Shown one piece after another: positions 5,894-5,939 of a stretch of DNA of 5,939 bases. Source of the stretch: Desulfomicrobium sp. (GTDB taxonomy: Bacteria; Desulfobacterota; Desulfovibrionia; Desulfovibrionales; Desulfomicrobiaceae); the NCBI GenBank assembly GCA_003542385.1, contig DPKT01000208.1:183-6121 (forward strand), given 5' to 3'. Positions within the stretch are counted from its first letter, which is position 1, and each line of letters begins with the position of its first letter. The translations under genes and the position numbers were made by a program. Under the pieces are notes generated by a model. That model had not been told where the DNA came from. It searched no databases and worked only from the letters and a program-made list of their open reading frames with translations.

Positions 5894-5939
5894 ATGAGCA
5901 AACAAGACTTCAAGGAAATGTCGGTCGTCTCCCCGGTGG
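5894..5939 (+). CDS. Start of an unidentified gene, cut by the right edge
   Basis: The ATG at 5894 opens a frame with 15 complete codons before the window ends, encoding MSKQDFKEMSVVSPV. The strong GAGGTGA upstream makes a real gene start likely. It follows rsmA by 23 bases on the same strand with no terminator between, so it is probably in the same operon. The visible residues are too few to recognise a family, and I give no function. Confidence 0.6.
   Translation, partial: MSKQDFKEMSVVSPV

Overview
The window is about 65% G+C by eye. It reads as an ordinary, densely coded stretch of chromosome from a Gram-negative bacterium. The G+C-rich codon use, the ferritin next to thiol peroxidase and the general style of the proteins suggest a deltaproteobacterium of the Desulfovibrio type. 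That placement is a guess from gene style, not a result. I see no transposase, integrase, tRNA, rRNA, CRISPR array or long repeat, and no convincing new multi-gene system. The most interesting material is regulatory and lies between or at the ends of genes.

Left part, minus strand (3083 down to 1): an alkaline-phosphatase-superfamily phosphodiesterase-like gene (3083-1779) is followed after only 5 bases by a UvrD/PcrA-type superfamily 1 DNA helicase gene. The helicase starts at 1773 and runs off the left edge after 591 codons. The two are probably co-transcribed. The + strand opposite them carries very long open frames that are shadows caused by high G+C.

Centre, divergent control region (3084-3280): it separates the minus-strand pair from a plus-strand pair. 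It holds an A+T-rich island with a 24-bp imperfect inverted repeat (3192-3215) that overlaps promoter-like hexamers facing both ways. Next come tpx (thiol peroxidase, 3281-3796) and, 50 bases later, a non-haem ferritin gene (3847-4353). The first removes hydroperoxides and the second stores iron and consumes oxidant at its ferroxidase centre, so together they form a compact oxidative-stress and iron-handling unit. A perfect 12-bp stem-loop follows the ferritin stop.

Right part, plus strand (about 4411-5939): a promoter-like TTGACA is followed by a strong intrinsic terminator whose T-run ends only 10 bases before the start of a DUF2062 membrane protein gene (4514-5023). This suggests either a small RNA or a terminated (attenuated) leader. 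The DUF2062 gene overlaps rsmA/ksgA (16S rRNA adenine dimethyltransferase, 5016-5870, GTG start) by 8 bases. rsmA ends in an unusual tail preceded by an A7 tract that forms an in-frame A AAA AAG heptamer. A further gene, with a good ribosome-binding site, begins at 5894 and leaves the window after 15 codons.
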